A stretch of DNA of 64,000 nt from Nansenia antarctica (GCA_963989245.1 OZ022339.1:21790063-21854062); one strand, 5' to 3'. Counted from the stretch's first letter, positions 21,161 through 34,763 are shown. Numbers and translations: made by a program. Notes: generated by a model not told the origin, from the letters alone.

Positions 21161-21746
21161 CTTACAGAAACAGGACACTGCGACCCAATACGACCTCAGA
21201 ATGCCTACAGTACCATGCTGCTAGCTGACCCACTCATTGATCCTGCCTTGTGCAATCCTTGTGCGATCCACCCTCCACCTGGAATGTATTGCCAGCATGT
21301 GCTCTGTAAGTAAGTGTTGCCTGTCACATTATGGTTCCAGGAGTGCAGGTGAGCGAGACGAGGGCTTGAGGGAGAGACAGTAGGCTCCAGAAACCTACGC
21401 GGCTTCACAGGGCCCAACCTGGGCAGTGGGCAGCACCGGACCCATCTCATCAACCTGCCGGTTGGTGCGAGGTGTTGGTCTTGATAGACCGGAACCTTTT
21501 TTCTGGATGGAAGTCTTTGGAAGAGGTGGTCAGCGGTGATCTTTCCTGCTCTCTTACTGGTCCTGGAGGGGAACAGGTCCAGGACTGATGGCAGGTTGCA
21601 GCCCGGTTACATGCCTAAAAAGACAACATGACGCACAGAAAGAATATGTTTCTGTTTTGGTCAGTGTGGGAAGCATGGCGCGTTCTGGCCTGCAGGTGGA
21701 GCCGGACTGTGGTGGAGTGTGGATGACGGGGCTGATTACGGACAGG
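21161..21746. other. no gene recognised
   Basis: GC-richer sequence with short open frames on both strands. No motif recognised. It may be internal retroelement sequence adjoining the LTR fragment. Confidence 0.3.
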
Positions 21747-22029
21747 TGTGTTTGTTCCCCCCGGACAGTGAGGAAGGCAGAGAGATCCTGCCACGGAGAG
21801 AGTGCAATACTTGAGCAAGCAGATCCCGAAAGGGGAGACAGCCGGACGTGGTCGTCCAGGACGGCGACCCGCACTCTGTGTCACGCATTGTCTGTACATT
21901 ATTTATTTATTTTTGAAAAAAAACGTTGAAAAGAAAAGAGGACGTTTTGCTGAGTTGTACTCTAAAATAAACAAGCTGCTTAACCCATTCCCCTGTGTCA
22001 ACCTCCCTCTGTGCCTCGAGACTCTTACA
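21747..22029 (+). mobile_element. LTR fragment related to the window-end LTR
   Basis: Shares with 63.55-63.93 kb the motif AGATCCCGAAAGGGG and the terminal block CCTGTGTCAACCTCCCTCTG...GAGACTCTTACA. It contains an AATAAA-like CTAAAATAAACAAG. No primer-binding site follows, so it is a solo or partial LTR. The left boundary is a guess. Confidence 0.6.
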
Positions 22030-22284
22030 GTCAGACATGGTCCATCCTCAAACCACATCTGTCTGTCAATCCATGAGTCTACAATAAAACATTCTAGTCG
22101 GCTTGGCAGAGTTATGGTCCCTTACAACACAACCGACAACACTTCGCCTGCGCCCACAAAAACATTTCCAGATGGCACTTATTTCAGGTCAACAGCAACC
22201 AGTTTATGACAACACCAACTTCTCCAACAGAACGACCATAAGAACCCGAAAGTGATGCATATCCACCTTCAAATGACTTGAAAC

Positions 22285-24196
22285 TATGGATGTCCCGATC
22301 CGATATTGATATCGCATATCGCCGCGATATTGGTCCTGAATGCTGGATCGCAGATCGCACCAGACAAAAAAATAGGCAGCGATCTGAGGCTCGCGATCCG
22401 GCGTGTCACTCACGTGATGACAACAATAGTAGTCAGTGGTCACGGGCATGAGAGTTGGCTAGTAGCTACCTGTGTGTAATGAGTCTGACAATGTCATGAT
22501 GCTAGCTGGTGAAATCATAAACCATTTGCTTACGTAATTTTTCGGTTGTTTACATAGTCTGAAACTACAGATGGTAAGCATTCAAATGATGCGTCATACA
22601 TTGAAATCGGAAAAAAATTCAAGACGACACGAGTATTTGAATGTTTGTTTGTTTGTATCAATGTTTTGCTCAAGAATGGTGACTGCTAAAAACGCTGCTA
22701 ACAGCTAAAGTATGTTTACAAGCCAGGTATCACTTACCGGTAGCCTCTGGCAACAGTGAATCCAACCCACAGATTATAAGTATTTAGTGATCGTTAAACT
22801 GTTGTATATTATATCGAGTGGTACTAGGCTCAGTGGCGTAGCGCAAAATCCCGGGGCCCCCCCGCAAGGTGGCGGCGGGGGCCCTTTCGCAACGGAGTAA
22901 AAAAAAAAAATGCGTTTTTTAGAGGCCGATGCGTTATTGACGTTGCGAAATTTCGCAATATGCACTCTACATTCTAAATGCTTGACTTAGCAAAAGGTAC
23001 AAACAAGTGAGAGCAATAGCCTATAACTAAAACCAAATGGTAGACTACACTACATCAGTAGAATGTATTATAAGTAGAATAGTACAAGCTTTATTTCTTT
23101 TAACAAAGTGTGGTGTGCACAGCAGTGTGATATCTGTAAACATATCTGTAGACTCTCCGCTAAGGGTTGCCAGATGGGATTGAGAATTGCCAACCTAACC
23201 AATCTAAAAACTTCTATGTGTATGATGCACTGACAGCCTGTGACTGTGAACCTGGCCGGACCCTGCCCTTCTGCCTGAGTTTGAGTATGATGCTGTCCAA
23301 ATAAATGTTATTGTTTAGTGCTGTACGCTTTCGTGGTATTATATTGTGTGAATTATCATCTGTATGTTGTTTTTCTTTCACTCGACTAACCGCCGAGATA
23401 ATACTTGAGACATGTACTTCCGTAAACATACATTTTTTATTTGATTTTTTTACAATATCGGACCGACAGTCCCACATATAGCGGCTATAATGTCCGAATA
23501 GAGAATCTACCACCACCTAAAGAATGCTTATTGTACTTTGTATTGTATTTTCGCTTGCTCATTTTCCTTGTGTCTCGCTGCCTACGTTTGACGTCAAAGT
23601 CATGTTGCTATTGGATACGGCTAACTACCGGTATGTATATATTTTTAAATATAGGCCTATATATTAAAATTAAGGTTGACACAATGAAGGGCCACTTATT
23701 TTCTTTATTTTATATATTTTTAAATTATATAAAAATAAAAAAAAACGTTTGGATCCAATGTTAGGGGGCCCCCTAGTGGCTGGGGCCCCCCCGCGGTGCG
23801 TCGCCACTGACTAGGCTACACTTTTAAAAAGGGTGCTATAATTGATTTGCCATTTGTAAGAGAAGATAAATAGAATAAAAACCTGAAGGCACTAAAACTA
23901 GAAATCAGACAGTAACTAATTTTTTTTCTACAATGCTGAATGCTGCAGTTTAAATTGTTTTAACTTTAAACCAGTTGGTCACTGAGTACTGCAGAGTACT
24001 GTTTTTGTTGCTTGAATAAAGGCTGGTCTTTAATAGCCAACTGTTGTTGTGGACTATATACTGGGGAAGTATTTGTTATTATTCAGGAGTAAAACAATAA
24101 ATACAAATATCGGATTGATATCGGTATCGCAGATACCTGAAGCCCAGGTATCGGTATCGGTATCGGTAGTGAAAAAATGGGATCGGGACATCCCTA
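22285..24196. mobile_element. hAT transposon B with 8-bp target duplication
   Basis: Ends are TATGGATGTCCCGATCC on the left and, reversed, TAGGGATGTCCCGATCC on the right. The 8-bp CTTGAAAC is duplicated at 22277-22284 and 24197-24204. Subterminal sequence is rich in GATATC/CGATAT motifs at both ends. No intact transposase. Element C is inserted within it. Confidence 0.9.
22831..23809. mobile_element. hAT transposon C, nested in B
   Basis: Ends are CAGTGGCGTAGCG and, reversed, CAGTGGCGACGCA, with 8-bp duplication ACTAGGCT at 22823-22830 and 23810-23817. Both ends carry a GGGGCCCCC-rich subterminal region. An internal block (CCCACATATAGCGGCTATAA, about 23468-23540) recurs at 48.39-48.46 kb. 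Non-autonomous. Confidence 0.9.
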
Positions 24197-24232
24197 CTTG
24201 AAACCCATCACACAATATACTGTACATATATA

Positions 24233-24766
24233 CACTCACCGGCTACTTCCTTTTCAACTGCTCGTTAACTCGTTAATCAGCCAACACGTGGCAGCAACTC
24301 AATAGATTTAGGCATGTAGACATGGTCAAGACGATCTGCTAAAGTTCAAACCAAGCATCAAAATGGGAAAGAAAGGTGATTTAAGTGACTTTGAACATGG
24401 CATGGTTGTTCGTGCCAGACGGGCTGTTTTGAGTATTTCAGAAAGTGCTGATCTACTGAGATTTTCCAGCACAACCATCTCTAGGGTTTACAATGAATGG
24501 TCAGAAAAATAGAAAATATCCAGTGAGCGGCAGTTCTCTGGGTGAAAATGGTGGTGGTGGTGTAATGGTGTGGGGGATATTTTCTTGGCACAAATTTTCT
24601 TTAACTGTGTGATGCTGTAATGTCAATATGGACCAAAATCTCTGAGAAATGTTTCCAGCACCTTGTTGAATCTATGCCACGATGAATTAAGGCAATTCTG
24701 AAGGCAAAAGAGGGGGTCCAACCCGATACTAGCATGGTGTGCCTAATGAAGTGGCTGGTGACTGTG
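24233..24766 (+). mobile_element. Tc1-like element, internally deleted
   Basis: Ends CACTCACCGGCTACTT and, reversed, CACAGTCACCAGCCACTT sit inside TA dinucleotides. The 5' coding start is recognisable (ATGGGAAAGAAAGGTGATTT... reading MGKKGDLSDFEHGMVV), the helix-turn-helix part of a Tc1-type transposase. The middle catalytic DDE region is deleted after about 24540. Confidence 0.8.
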
Positions 24767-24779
24767 TAATAGAATAAAA

Positions 24780-25110
24780 TTCAAGCAAAAAGATTTCAGT
24801 CAACCTCCCAGAAGCTGTCATCAGTAAAGCCGTAAAGCCGGGATTGTGGGACAGTCTTTTTTGTCAGTCTCATTTTTAAAATGATGAGCATCCTTCGGTC
24901 ATCCACACAAGTCTTCCTTGGCCTACCAGGCCGTTTGCAAAGTTCACCAGTGTTTTTCATCTTTTGAATGATGTTCCAAACTGTTGTTGCTGGCAAGCCT
25001 AAGGTTTTTATTTTCACAAACTTCACAAAGACTAACCAGAAGCACCTGTCAAGCCAATTTTCTAATACTACTTTAGGGGGACTATGTATACAAAGGGTTA
25101 TCATTTCTCA
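24780..25110 (-). pseudogene. Tc1-type transposase N-terminal fragment
   Basis: The minus frame reads GLPATTVWNIIQKMKNTGEL followed by KRPGRPRKTCVDDRR, the second helix-turn-helix and GRPR hook of Tc1 transposases. The rest of the protein is absent. Confidence 0.75.
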
Positions 25111-25200
25111 TGTCTAATCTATAATTAGAATCTCAACTTTAACCTCATAGTAATTATTTGATTTTTGATCCCAGAATATCTCTTCTACAGCATTGTGAAG
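25060..25200 (+). repeat. Tc1/mariner-associated repeat fragment
   Basis: CTTTAGGGGGACTATGTATA ... AACTTTAACCTCATAGTAAT matches similar pieces at 30.70-30.90 kb (+) and 41.50-41.61 kb (-), showing a dispersed family. Confidence 0.6.
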
Positions 25201-25910
25201 AGATTGTGAAGACCGTAAAAATGGTTTTAGACAAGTAAAAGGCCTTCACCAGATCAATGTTGTTTATTACAGTAAATATTTGATACATTTAAAACATACC
25301 AATAATCCATAACATATAGAGTGAAGTGTAGTATGTATACAGATAAGTGAAATAGAGTAGTGCATATATGTGCCATGTTAGGTCACAGTGACCTTGGTCT
25401 TTGGATAGCTGAGTGAGTCAATTACTTGTCAAATACATTGCATGAGGTAGCAGATTGAAGTTAGCTCATCATCCTAGCTTTGGAGCTAAACGACTCTGTC
25501 GCACTTTGTCTGTTGCACAGTTTGTTGTTGTTGTTGTTGTTGTTGTTGCTAGCTTCTGACTCCCTGAAATACCTCTCAGATTGCGGATGAATTCTTAATT
25601 AAACAAATAAGTTTAAATTAAGTTTAAAACTTAACTCCTATAAATCATGTCTGCACAAACATTATGTTTGAATAATAATTGAAAAAAATAAACTCAGATT
25701 TTTAGGTTACCTACTTTAATTTAAAATGCTCAAAAAGAAGCAAGAAGTAGCTTTTTTGCTAACCACAATTTCTCAGGCAGCAGACTACGGGATTGACAGT
25801 TTGTGTCATGTGCCCAATGTATTAGCAGTCTACAGTGTCTCTCATGTGTGGATGTTTCTGTTTGCAGTTGGATACTATTACATTTTTGGTAAGCTACTTT
25901 TAAACTAGCT
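25200..25910. other. no gene recognised
   Basis: AT-rich sequence with a short (TTG)n run near 25530. No supportable gene. Confidence 0.35.
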
Positions 25911-25912
25911 TA

Positions 25913-27427
25913 CAGTTTTTCTCTATCGCTTTAACACTAATATCGGAACCTCAAACACAATGACCAAAACCTGAAACTGCTGTGTTTTATCTCACTCCAA
26001 TTCTTCATAATGATAAACACATTTCTTGCTTATCACTCATTTTGCAGCTCTAAACCACACAGTTACAAAACACAAAATACAATTCTCTACATTTGGCACA
26101 TTCTTCCTTGATAAAATCTCTAGTGTTCACATGGAAAACACGACCATTCAGAATGCTAAACTCAAACCACCAATCACACAATCACACTCCTCATATGGGC
26201 AAACACCTATTTCATTTGAATTCGCAATCATAGCTTTAGCAATAAAAGTGCCAAATGTGAGCTCTCCTGTGTTGAAATATGTCTGAAGTATATCAGGGCT
26301 GGATTCATCATGCCAGGCAATACTTTCCCATCTGCTTGACCAGGGAGAACATTGCCTGTGATGTCGACGAGGTCTTTTCATTTCATTTCAAACCTTTATT
26401 TAAAACTCGATAGGCACTGAGGTCACCCTCATTTACAGTGACGTCGAGTGTACAATAGAATAGTGAGCAAGGGCAAACAAACAGTGAGCAAGACAGGATT
26501 AAAGGGAAAAAAAGAAAAAACTAAAAACAATTGCAATTATTAGAATACAGTTTTTGCACCAGGAGTTAGAGGTAGAGGCAGAGGGGAGGACCTCCAACCG
26601 GAGAGTTTGCTGCAGAGTGTTCCATGTATTAGGGGCATCAATTTTAAAAAAGGCTGTTTTACCCAGGTCTGAACGCGCATACGGAACCCGAAAAGAAAGC
26701 CAACTATTAGATCTGGTCACATAAGTACCAAGACTCCAGTCTAATAATGATGAGATATAAGGAGGAAGCTTGCCACAGATGGCCTTGAAAACGAACAAGT
26801 TCCAGTGGTAACTGCGCCTCAGAGAAAGAGAGGGCCAGCCAACCTTGTCATAAAGTATGCAGTGTCATAACTGTACCCGGTAATAAACCTTAGAGCTGAG
26901 TGATAAACTGAGTCCAATTGTTTCAATGTAGATGAAGCTGCATGCCTATAGATAACATCACCGTAATCTAATACGGACAGGACTTGTGGCCTTTGTGTAG
27001 TAGAGTATATGCAGAAGGCTTATTTTATTTTTTCTATTGTTTGTTCTGTATGAAGAACACTTTACAAATCCAACTGTCATTGCTGAGATGTGTACAGTAT
27101 TTCAGAATTAAAAAACAGGCTACTGTACGTATGTAGTGTAACACTGAAAATGCAAAAGGCCTACTGATAATCTTATCATAGTACTGTTTTCCGCTGATCA
27201 TAGTGTTTTCCATTGTGCACATCAGTGTTCAATTGGTTCTTACAAGTGTCTATTCATTTGATGGTGTGTGTGTGTCATTTGACGACAACATTTCATTTTG
27301 AGAAGACATAACATCATTTTGAATGCAGTGTTTGCTTTTGCAAGAGATTTGTGGAGTTTAGGGTTTTGTGTGTGAGCTTTTGGATATGTGTTAAGAGAAA
27401 ACGTGTTAAAGCGATAGAGAAAAACTG
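25913..27427 (-). mobile_element. mariner-type element split by a LINE
   Basis: Inverted ends of about 26 bp begin CAGTTTTTCTCTATCGCTTT at both sides inside TA dinucleotides (25911-25912, 27428-27429). A degenerate minus-strand frame (RQCSPWSSRWESIAWHDE, 26.15-26.38 kb) may be the end of its transposase. A LINE 3' piece occupies about 26.38-26.99 kb. Confidence 0.75.
26378..26995 (-). mobile_element. LINE 3' fragment inserted in mariner element
   Basis: The (GAAAT)n-type tail at 26378-26392 comes after a minus-strand frame reading NLFVFKAICGKLPPYISSLL then ARSDLGKTAFFKIDAPNTWN, the typical C-terminus of L2/CR1-group polyproteins. Further degenerate coding extends to about 26.99 kb. Confidence 0.75.
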
Positions 27428-27429
27428 TA

Positions 27430-27963
27430 GTACAATTGTTTGCAACTTTACATATTTTATAACAAAAGTTAGCGAACGGGTAGTTTTTCTAGCTTGCAAA
27501 ATATAACACTGTGTTAACTCAAACAACAAGATAACTTCAGCTACAACGTTTTCTTACCTGTGCGTTTTGAACAGTCTTACTAGATTACATTAGATTCAAC
27601 TTTATTACAGTCCTTACAGACTTTACAGTCAATGCAGTCTTACTGCATTTTAGCACAACATTCTAAATGGCCAGTTCCATACTTGTCTCAGATATTATCT
27701 GTACCTGCCGGGAACTGACAATGCTGACAAATCATATATCTGATTTATTTGATTGGGTTTGGTCTGGTGACGAACGCATATAAATCCAAAATCACATTAA
27801 TCCAAAACGGAGCACTTGAGGAAGAGAAGATAGGACAGAATTTTCTGGAAACAACAGTAACCTCTTCGTATTTGGTTGATGCTAATTTGATTTGGGGTGA
27901 AGCCAAAATTAAAACTAAAAATACTGGAAATGACGGTTTTCACTTTACTGGGCCTTAGTGGGC
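27430..27963. other. 3' flank of the protease gene; LINE tail at about 27590
   Basis: Lies just downstream of the minus-strand protease stop. The short TTAGATTCAACTTTATTAC at 27590-27607 is a reversed LINE tail, and on the minus strand it supplies an AATAAA that could serve as poly(A) signal. The plus frame at 27749-27958 shows no family. Confidence 0.35.
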
Positions 27964-28287
27964 CTAAGAAGACACAACAATGAGGGTGAAGGAGAGAAGA
28001 AGAAGAAGATAAGAGAGGGGAGAGAAAGCTAGGGAGGCTCCTCCACTGGTTGTGGTGGCTGAGGTGGTATTGGCAGCCGAGACGTCCGTGCTGTTGACTC
28101 TGGGAGACAGGAACCGTCCCAAGACACCTGTGAGGAAGTTTGCATAGCGTGATGTCGCAGAGAAGACCATAGATGAGGCGCGTTGCTTTCCTCGGTCTGA
28201 GGAGGTTTCGTTACTGCTGATGGTCAACACCGCAGCTTGAAACCATGCGCCGTCCTGCTTACACATCAAGGGGCCTCCGGCATCGCC
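27964..28287 (-). CDS. protease exon 10 (domain 2, Ser lost, GPI tail)
   Basis: Starts GDAGGPLMCKQDG, with Ala in place of the catalytic Ser. It ends with a Ser/Thr-rich stretch and a Leu-rich hydrophobic tail before the stop at 27964-27966. The acceptor CCTATAG is preceded by an A-run from an inserted repeat. Confidence 0.85.
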   Translation of the reverse strand, partial: GDAGGPLMCKQDGAWFQAAVLTISSNETSSDRGKQRASSMVFSATSRYANFLTGVLGRFLSPRVNSTDVSAANTTSATTTSGGASLAFSPLSYLLLLLSFTLIVVSS

Positions 28288-28726
28288 CTATAGGTTTTTT
28301 TTTTTTGAAAACTTTATTAGAATGTTTGCAGAAGTAGGTACATGAAAGTACATATTACATACAAGGTCAACTAAAAGGATAAAAACCCAAGAAAGCCACT
28401 GGCTTATTTCAATTGGGGTCCTTGATTAAGGGAGAAGGAATTGGTGGAAAACAAGGTTCAGTTGTGGCTAATCTGGCTATATTAATCTTGTGGCTATAAT
28501 CTTGTGGCTATGTGAATATAAAGACATGCTAAATAGTTAAAGATGGATTGCAACCGTACAGATGTGCAGATTGATCATCGGTCTTTACCTGCAGTAGTGT
28601 CACAGCTCCAGTGCAAATGTTGTCAGTTGACGATGTATTCACACAGTCCACCACAGAGGTTTGGAACTGTTGCAGAACTTGCTCAGCTGAAGACGGAGCG
28701 TGAGGTGCATTAATTCTCATATCGAT

Positions 28727-28795
<69 letters not shown>

Positions 28796-31700
28796 CTTAA
28801 AGGTACACACAATAATTTCTCTGTACCATAAAAGAGTAAACATTGCAGTAAATGCATTTTCATTCGCAAATAGCACTTGATTTTTGTGACATTTCCATAG
28901 GTTCAAGAAATTAAATGACATGAGAGCAGCTTTACTCTTTTTAAAACATGACTCAAAGCCATAAGTTCTCTTTCACACACGCATACATGTGTAGTTATCC
29001 ACTCACCTCCGCCTTGGCCCGCTCCCCAGCCGGCGGTCCAGCATGTAGACCCTGATCTGAAGGTTCTGTCTCCACCGTCCAGACAGAGAGGCGTGATGTA
29101 AGTACCGAGTGTGGGATTGGTGGCCAGATGGAGGACAGCCACGTTATTGCCTGTGAAGTTGCTCAGGGTGATGTTTGTAACGTTGATTGTCACCTCAAAG
29201 GGGTTGTCCCCGTTCTGCTTCAGTCGACCCAGGATCACATTCCAGTCAGAGGCATTGGGCTGACTGAAGAGAGACTGTTTAGTGAGGGGAAACACACAGC
29301 CCTTCCAAACACTGAACCAGGACTTGTTCCTTCTTGCTTTGGTGTAAATGAGTGAGTGTGTTTTACCTGGAGAAGCAGGCTGCATCGCTCAAGACAGCGC
29401 CCTCTGCCACCAGCGTTCCACCACAAACATGTGTTCCATTCTTCTGTAAGCTGGCCATCCAGGGCCACTGCCCTGCTGATGCCGTAGTGCTTCCTCCACC
29501 AATACGGGTGTTCAAATCAGCCGTGCCACACACCACGGCTGCAGAGGGGGGAGAGGGTAAAAGGGGAAGAGGCACAGGTCCATTCCAGTGTCAGGCTGGG
29601 GATTCATTATGATGTAGCCATAATAACATACTGTAGGGGATAGGTGACACGTACGTGCTGGTGTGGGGGGGACAGTGGTTGGGGGCGGTGGCAGGTCAGT
29701 GCAGGTGATACTGAGGTCACTGTCAGTCCCGCTGGAGGAGAAGGTGACAAAGCCTGGCTGGTTCGTGGTGATGTGGCTGTTGATCCAGGTCCGGTACTGG
29801 GACACTCTGGTATAGACACCAGGGAAGTTTGCCAAGGCACAACCGTTGCCAAAACTCACAATACCAGACTGGATCCAGCGAGTACCCTGTTTGCTCACCA
29901 TCGGACCTCCTGAGTCCCCCTATGCAGGAAAGGATCAGCAGTTGACAGTGAGATCGGTTTAAAGCAGCAATCCGTAACTGTGATTTGGCTGGCCTACCAA
30001 CTGGAGTTAAACAATCCGAAAAACACGGGGTTGCGCTTCAATAACTTGGTTAGAGAGGAAGATGCACATTGCATCTTGCACAAGTAACCTTGTGCTGTTA
30101 TTTCCCTATATTTTGCCATAAAACCGATTGCACCATTAAGACATACAGTGAAATGTTATTGATAATAACTCACCTGACAGGAATCTCTCCCTCCCGCCAG
30201 TAGACCAGCACAGATCATGTTGTCTGTGATGCTGCCCACGCCGTAGAGGCAGTTACACTGCCTGTTCCCCACTACTGGCACTTCCACTTCCTGCAGGGTC
30301 TGGGGCGAGGGCAGGTTCACTGATGAAAGACATATTCAACCAGTTAATGAATACCTTCGTACACCGTGCTGCCAAAACAGACTCATTTTGTGTGAATACA
30401 AGACAATCCGAATGATAATAATCTGTTGACATTCAGCTTTATATATGAATACTCAATGTGTCCCTTACATATACTTCATACATGCTGACATATCTGAATG
30501 TGGCTTTCAAATCGTAATAATGTACAGTAGGGTTAGGTACGTTTAATAAGCTCACCAGTAACATACCGGACATACTGCACACAACTCATACAGAAAGCTA
30601 CAATACAGTATTCTTGTAATGTAAACATATCCATCATGCTCAACACTGTCTCCTGGTGGAACTCCTGCGACATTGTCACACCAGTGGGGACTTTCTAAAC
30701 TTACCTAGGGGGCACTATGCATAAAATGTGTTGTAATTTCGGAATGGTTAAACTAATGTGTACACATATTACCATCAAATAAAGGTGTAGAATGTCTACT
30801 TTAACCTCATAGCAATTGTTTGATTAGAAACAAAAAACGTTTTGGAGAGTAGAGTCAAAAGAAGAAAAATGCTTCACTGTCCCATTACTGACGCAGGGCG
30901 TCAGTGCCAAGTGTGGAGTCTGCTGTCAGGATAGTCGATTGTTAATTTTATTTACTACAGCTACAGGCTGCAATGTTTGTAAACAGTGAAAGGGGTTTAT
31001 AATACACTGTAAGCCTATCCATTAGATGTGTTCTACGATGCTCCCTGGTGGTTGTTTTGTACATATTTGATCTATATTTTGTTTTCATCTAGGTATTTTT
31101 CATATAATTGTCTGTATAACACAACTTGTCTTTACAGTATATTGCTGTAACATAGGTAGGTAGGTGTTGTGAAGTCATGCATCCTTAGCAAATTTCAGGG
31201 CCTTTCCATAAAGGGATGGTTCAGCCTATTTTCATATTTAGGTGAAGTATGATTTTACCCTTGTCCTCAAAAAACCCTGAATCTGCAACTCATATCACAA
31301 ACTCTATAAACATTTTAGTTGCTACAAGTTTAAAAAAGTTATTATTATAATTATTATTATTTGTGAATTAATCAAATATTTTTTTTAAACATCAATACCA
31401 TTACTTTATGGATTCATACTTTTTTCAATGCCCAAATCCTATAAATTAAGATTAACAAAAAATTACCTAACTTAACTAATGAAACATAGAAGGTCTCATG
31501 GTCCTGTGAACTGGCACAGTGAACAACATTCACATGATGAGTTACCTTGCCTTGTCTTGTGGTGTGCTGATAACTGTCTGTTATCACAAAGTATTATTCC
31601 TATGACCTATTTAGTGAGCATAGAGTATATTGACCATTTACCAGATGACCACCAGCCCCATCAGTCCTCACCTCCACTCCTGATGTCCCCCCAGCCGGTG

Positions 31701-34612
31701 ACCCAGCTATCAGTACCAGCATGGAAGGAGCTCTCCCCTGCTGCCAGGCAGACCGGCAGGATGAAGTTGTTAAAAGACACAGGTGACGAAAGCTTCAGCA
31801 GACACAAGTCATTTTCACTGGTACGTCTGTTGTAGTCGGGGTGGGGGGTGATCTGTGTAACTGCCCGGGACACTTCGTTAGCGTTGTCTCCCTCCTGGTT
31901 CCTCCGGCCCAGGTAAACAGTCAAACCGAATGTGCTGGTGCTGAGAGAGAAGTGTGGGTGGAGGGGGACGTTAAAGAATGTGGTAAATGTTTTAGTAAAA
32001 AACGTTTGTAGCTTAAATAACAATTGTATGACTCCTCCTCACCTAGAGAAACAGTGAGCGGCAGTCAGCACCCACTCACTGTTTATCAGGGAGCCTCCAC
32101 AGAAATGGGAACTTCTATGGAGACTAGCCTGCCAAGGCCAGCTCCCGTCAGGGGCATCCTGACCCCCAACGATCCTGGTGTTTAAGGGTGGCGTTCCGCA
32201 TACTTAGAAAACGGATCAAACAAAGAAAGGGAAAAAAGGATACTGAATGTTAGATTCAATGCTCTAATGTTAACGAGTGAATGCATGAAAATGTTGATGA
32301 ACACCACCATGACATAAAGGTACAGGAACTGAATGCCATACCAAGACCAATGCCAAGTAGGTCATTCCACCACACAGTTGTAGCTGACAGTTATATAACT
32401 AAATACCCACATGTCTTGACGTTCTGGGGGTGAGTGCACCCAGTAACGATGCAACTGATCCCAAGCTTAGTGTCTACCTGTCACTGTCCCAGCTACTGCT
32501 CAAGTATGCAAAGTATGCAACTCTCTCAAGTCTTCTGGTCTCATTGGATTAGCTTGATGGGATTATTGCTTTCCTTTCTCAGCATCAGGTTTCTCAGGCA
32601 AATTTGAGTGCATACAATGAGAATGCAGCCTCATTAAATCTCTTCTTTTGTACATGTGGTACACAGAGAAAACCAACGTCAGAAGACCTGAGAGCTCTAT
32701 TGGGCTGATATGCTAGCAAAAGGTCTTTCAGATATTCTGGTGCTGTGCCAGTGAGAGCTTTATAAACAAGCAGAAGGATCTTGAAATCTATTCTGAACTT
32801 ATATAGAGAGAATGGACACTGGATTGCAGAAGGAAGGGAACTTACCGTCCAACTGGGAGTGGGACCCTGAAAAATAGGAGGAGAAAACAATGAATCAATT
32901 CATAATATTCATCAATTTGATTTTGGCACACTGTGGGCGGGTACGTACTTCTTTACACCACCAAGTCATGTTTCAATGATACGCTCCTGAACACGAGGGC
33001 ACATACAAGAAGCAAACTTTAAGCCCAAATGTCATTTGTATTGTATTGTAATGTATGGTTGATAAAAGCATAAACGTGCAACTATACGGTTATTTCTTTA
33101 TTATTATTATTATTATTTATTATTATTTATTATTTTACATGTGTGGCTACCTATAATGTAGGCCTATTGCCCATCAATAGTCCCATGTATTTGTGTGTGG
33201 GGTGTCAACATTGCTCCTCTGTGAGAAAACTCTGACTTGGCAGATTGTTTGTCATGGGTCTGAATATTTTTCTGGGAAGGATGCAATCCAACTGGTTTTA
33301 CCAGTCTACCTTATTTAGTGTTATACTAGAACATGCTAAGCGTGTCTAAAGTGGCTTCCTCTCCTGTCTATAGTTTGTGCTGATCTGAAATAACTGAATA
33401 GGTGAAAGCAAACCACAGGGTAAAGGTCTGCCTTCACTCAAGGAGAGGAAGCAGGGGAACCTCTAATACTGTATGTACCTCTAATACTGTATGTACCTCT
33501 AATACTGTACCTCTAATACTCTATGTACCTCTAATACTGTATTTACCTCTAATACTGTATGTATGTACCTCTAATACTGTATGTACCTCTAATACTGTAC
33601 CTCTAATACTGTATGTACCTCTAATACTATACCTCTAATACTGTATGTACCTCTAATACTGTACCTCTAATACTGTATGTACCTTTAATACTGTATGTAC
33701 CTCTAATACTGTATGAACCTCTAATACTGTATGTACCTCTAATACTATACCTCTAATACTGTATGTACCTCTAATACTGTACCTCTAATACTGTATGTAC
33801 CTCTAATACTGTATGTACCTCTAATACTGTATGTACCTCTAATACTATACCTCTAATACTGTATGTACCTTTAATACTGTATGTACCTCTAATACTGTAT
33901 GAACCTCTAATACTGTATGTACCTCTAATACTATACCTCTAATACTGTATGTACCTCTAATACTGTACCTCTAATACTGTATGTACCTCTAATACTGTAT
34001 GTACCTCTAATACTGTATGTACCTCTAATACTATACCTCTAATACTGTATGTACCTCTAATACTGTATGTACCTTTAATAGTGTACCTCTAATACTGTAT
34101 GTACCTCTAATACTATACCTCTAATACTGTATGTATGTACCTATAATACTATACCTCTAATACTGTAGGTACCTCTAATACTGTATGTACCTCTAATACT
34201 GTAACTCTAATACTGTATGTACCTCTAAGCAAAGGAAAGCCTCGTTCAGGCAACTCTCGATTGGGATTCAAGCCTCAGGCTTGTGTCATCAAAATCAGGC
34301 TTGTGTCATCAATGTTCACAGAAGTCTGGTTTGAAATTCTCGATTTGGGCGCGTGCCTGCAGATAGAAGGAGCCCAGAAGAGCCGATTGTTGAAAAGAAG
34401 ATACTAGACTGGAAAGTGACAGCGCAGCACTCCTACATATTGATCTTTATGAAGACGAAAAATAAGATGTAAAAAAAGTGGGAAATGGTTAGGCAACTAA
34501 TTATTTAAATGCCATTAAATGCACAGGTCATACTAGCCCCTACTTAACGTAAACTTCCTTGACACGCAGTAGGAGAGGTATTCAGTCTTCAGCAACTTCA
34601 AAGACAGTAGTG

Positions 34613-34702
<90 letters not shown>

Positions 34703-34719
34703 CACGCACACGCACACAC

Positions 34720-34763
<44 letters not shown>

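Noticed and set aside
23441..23764. 107-codon frame
   Set aside because: It lies within hAT C, has no motif, and its AT-rich second half is low complexity.
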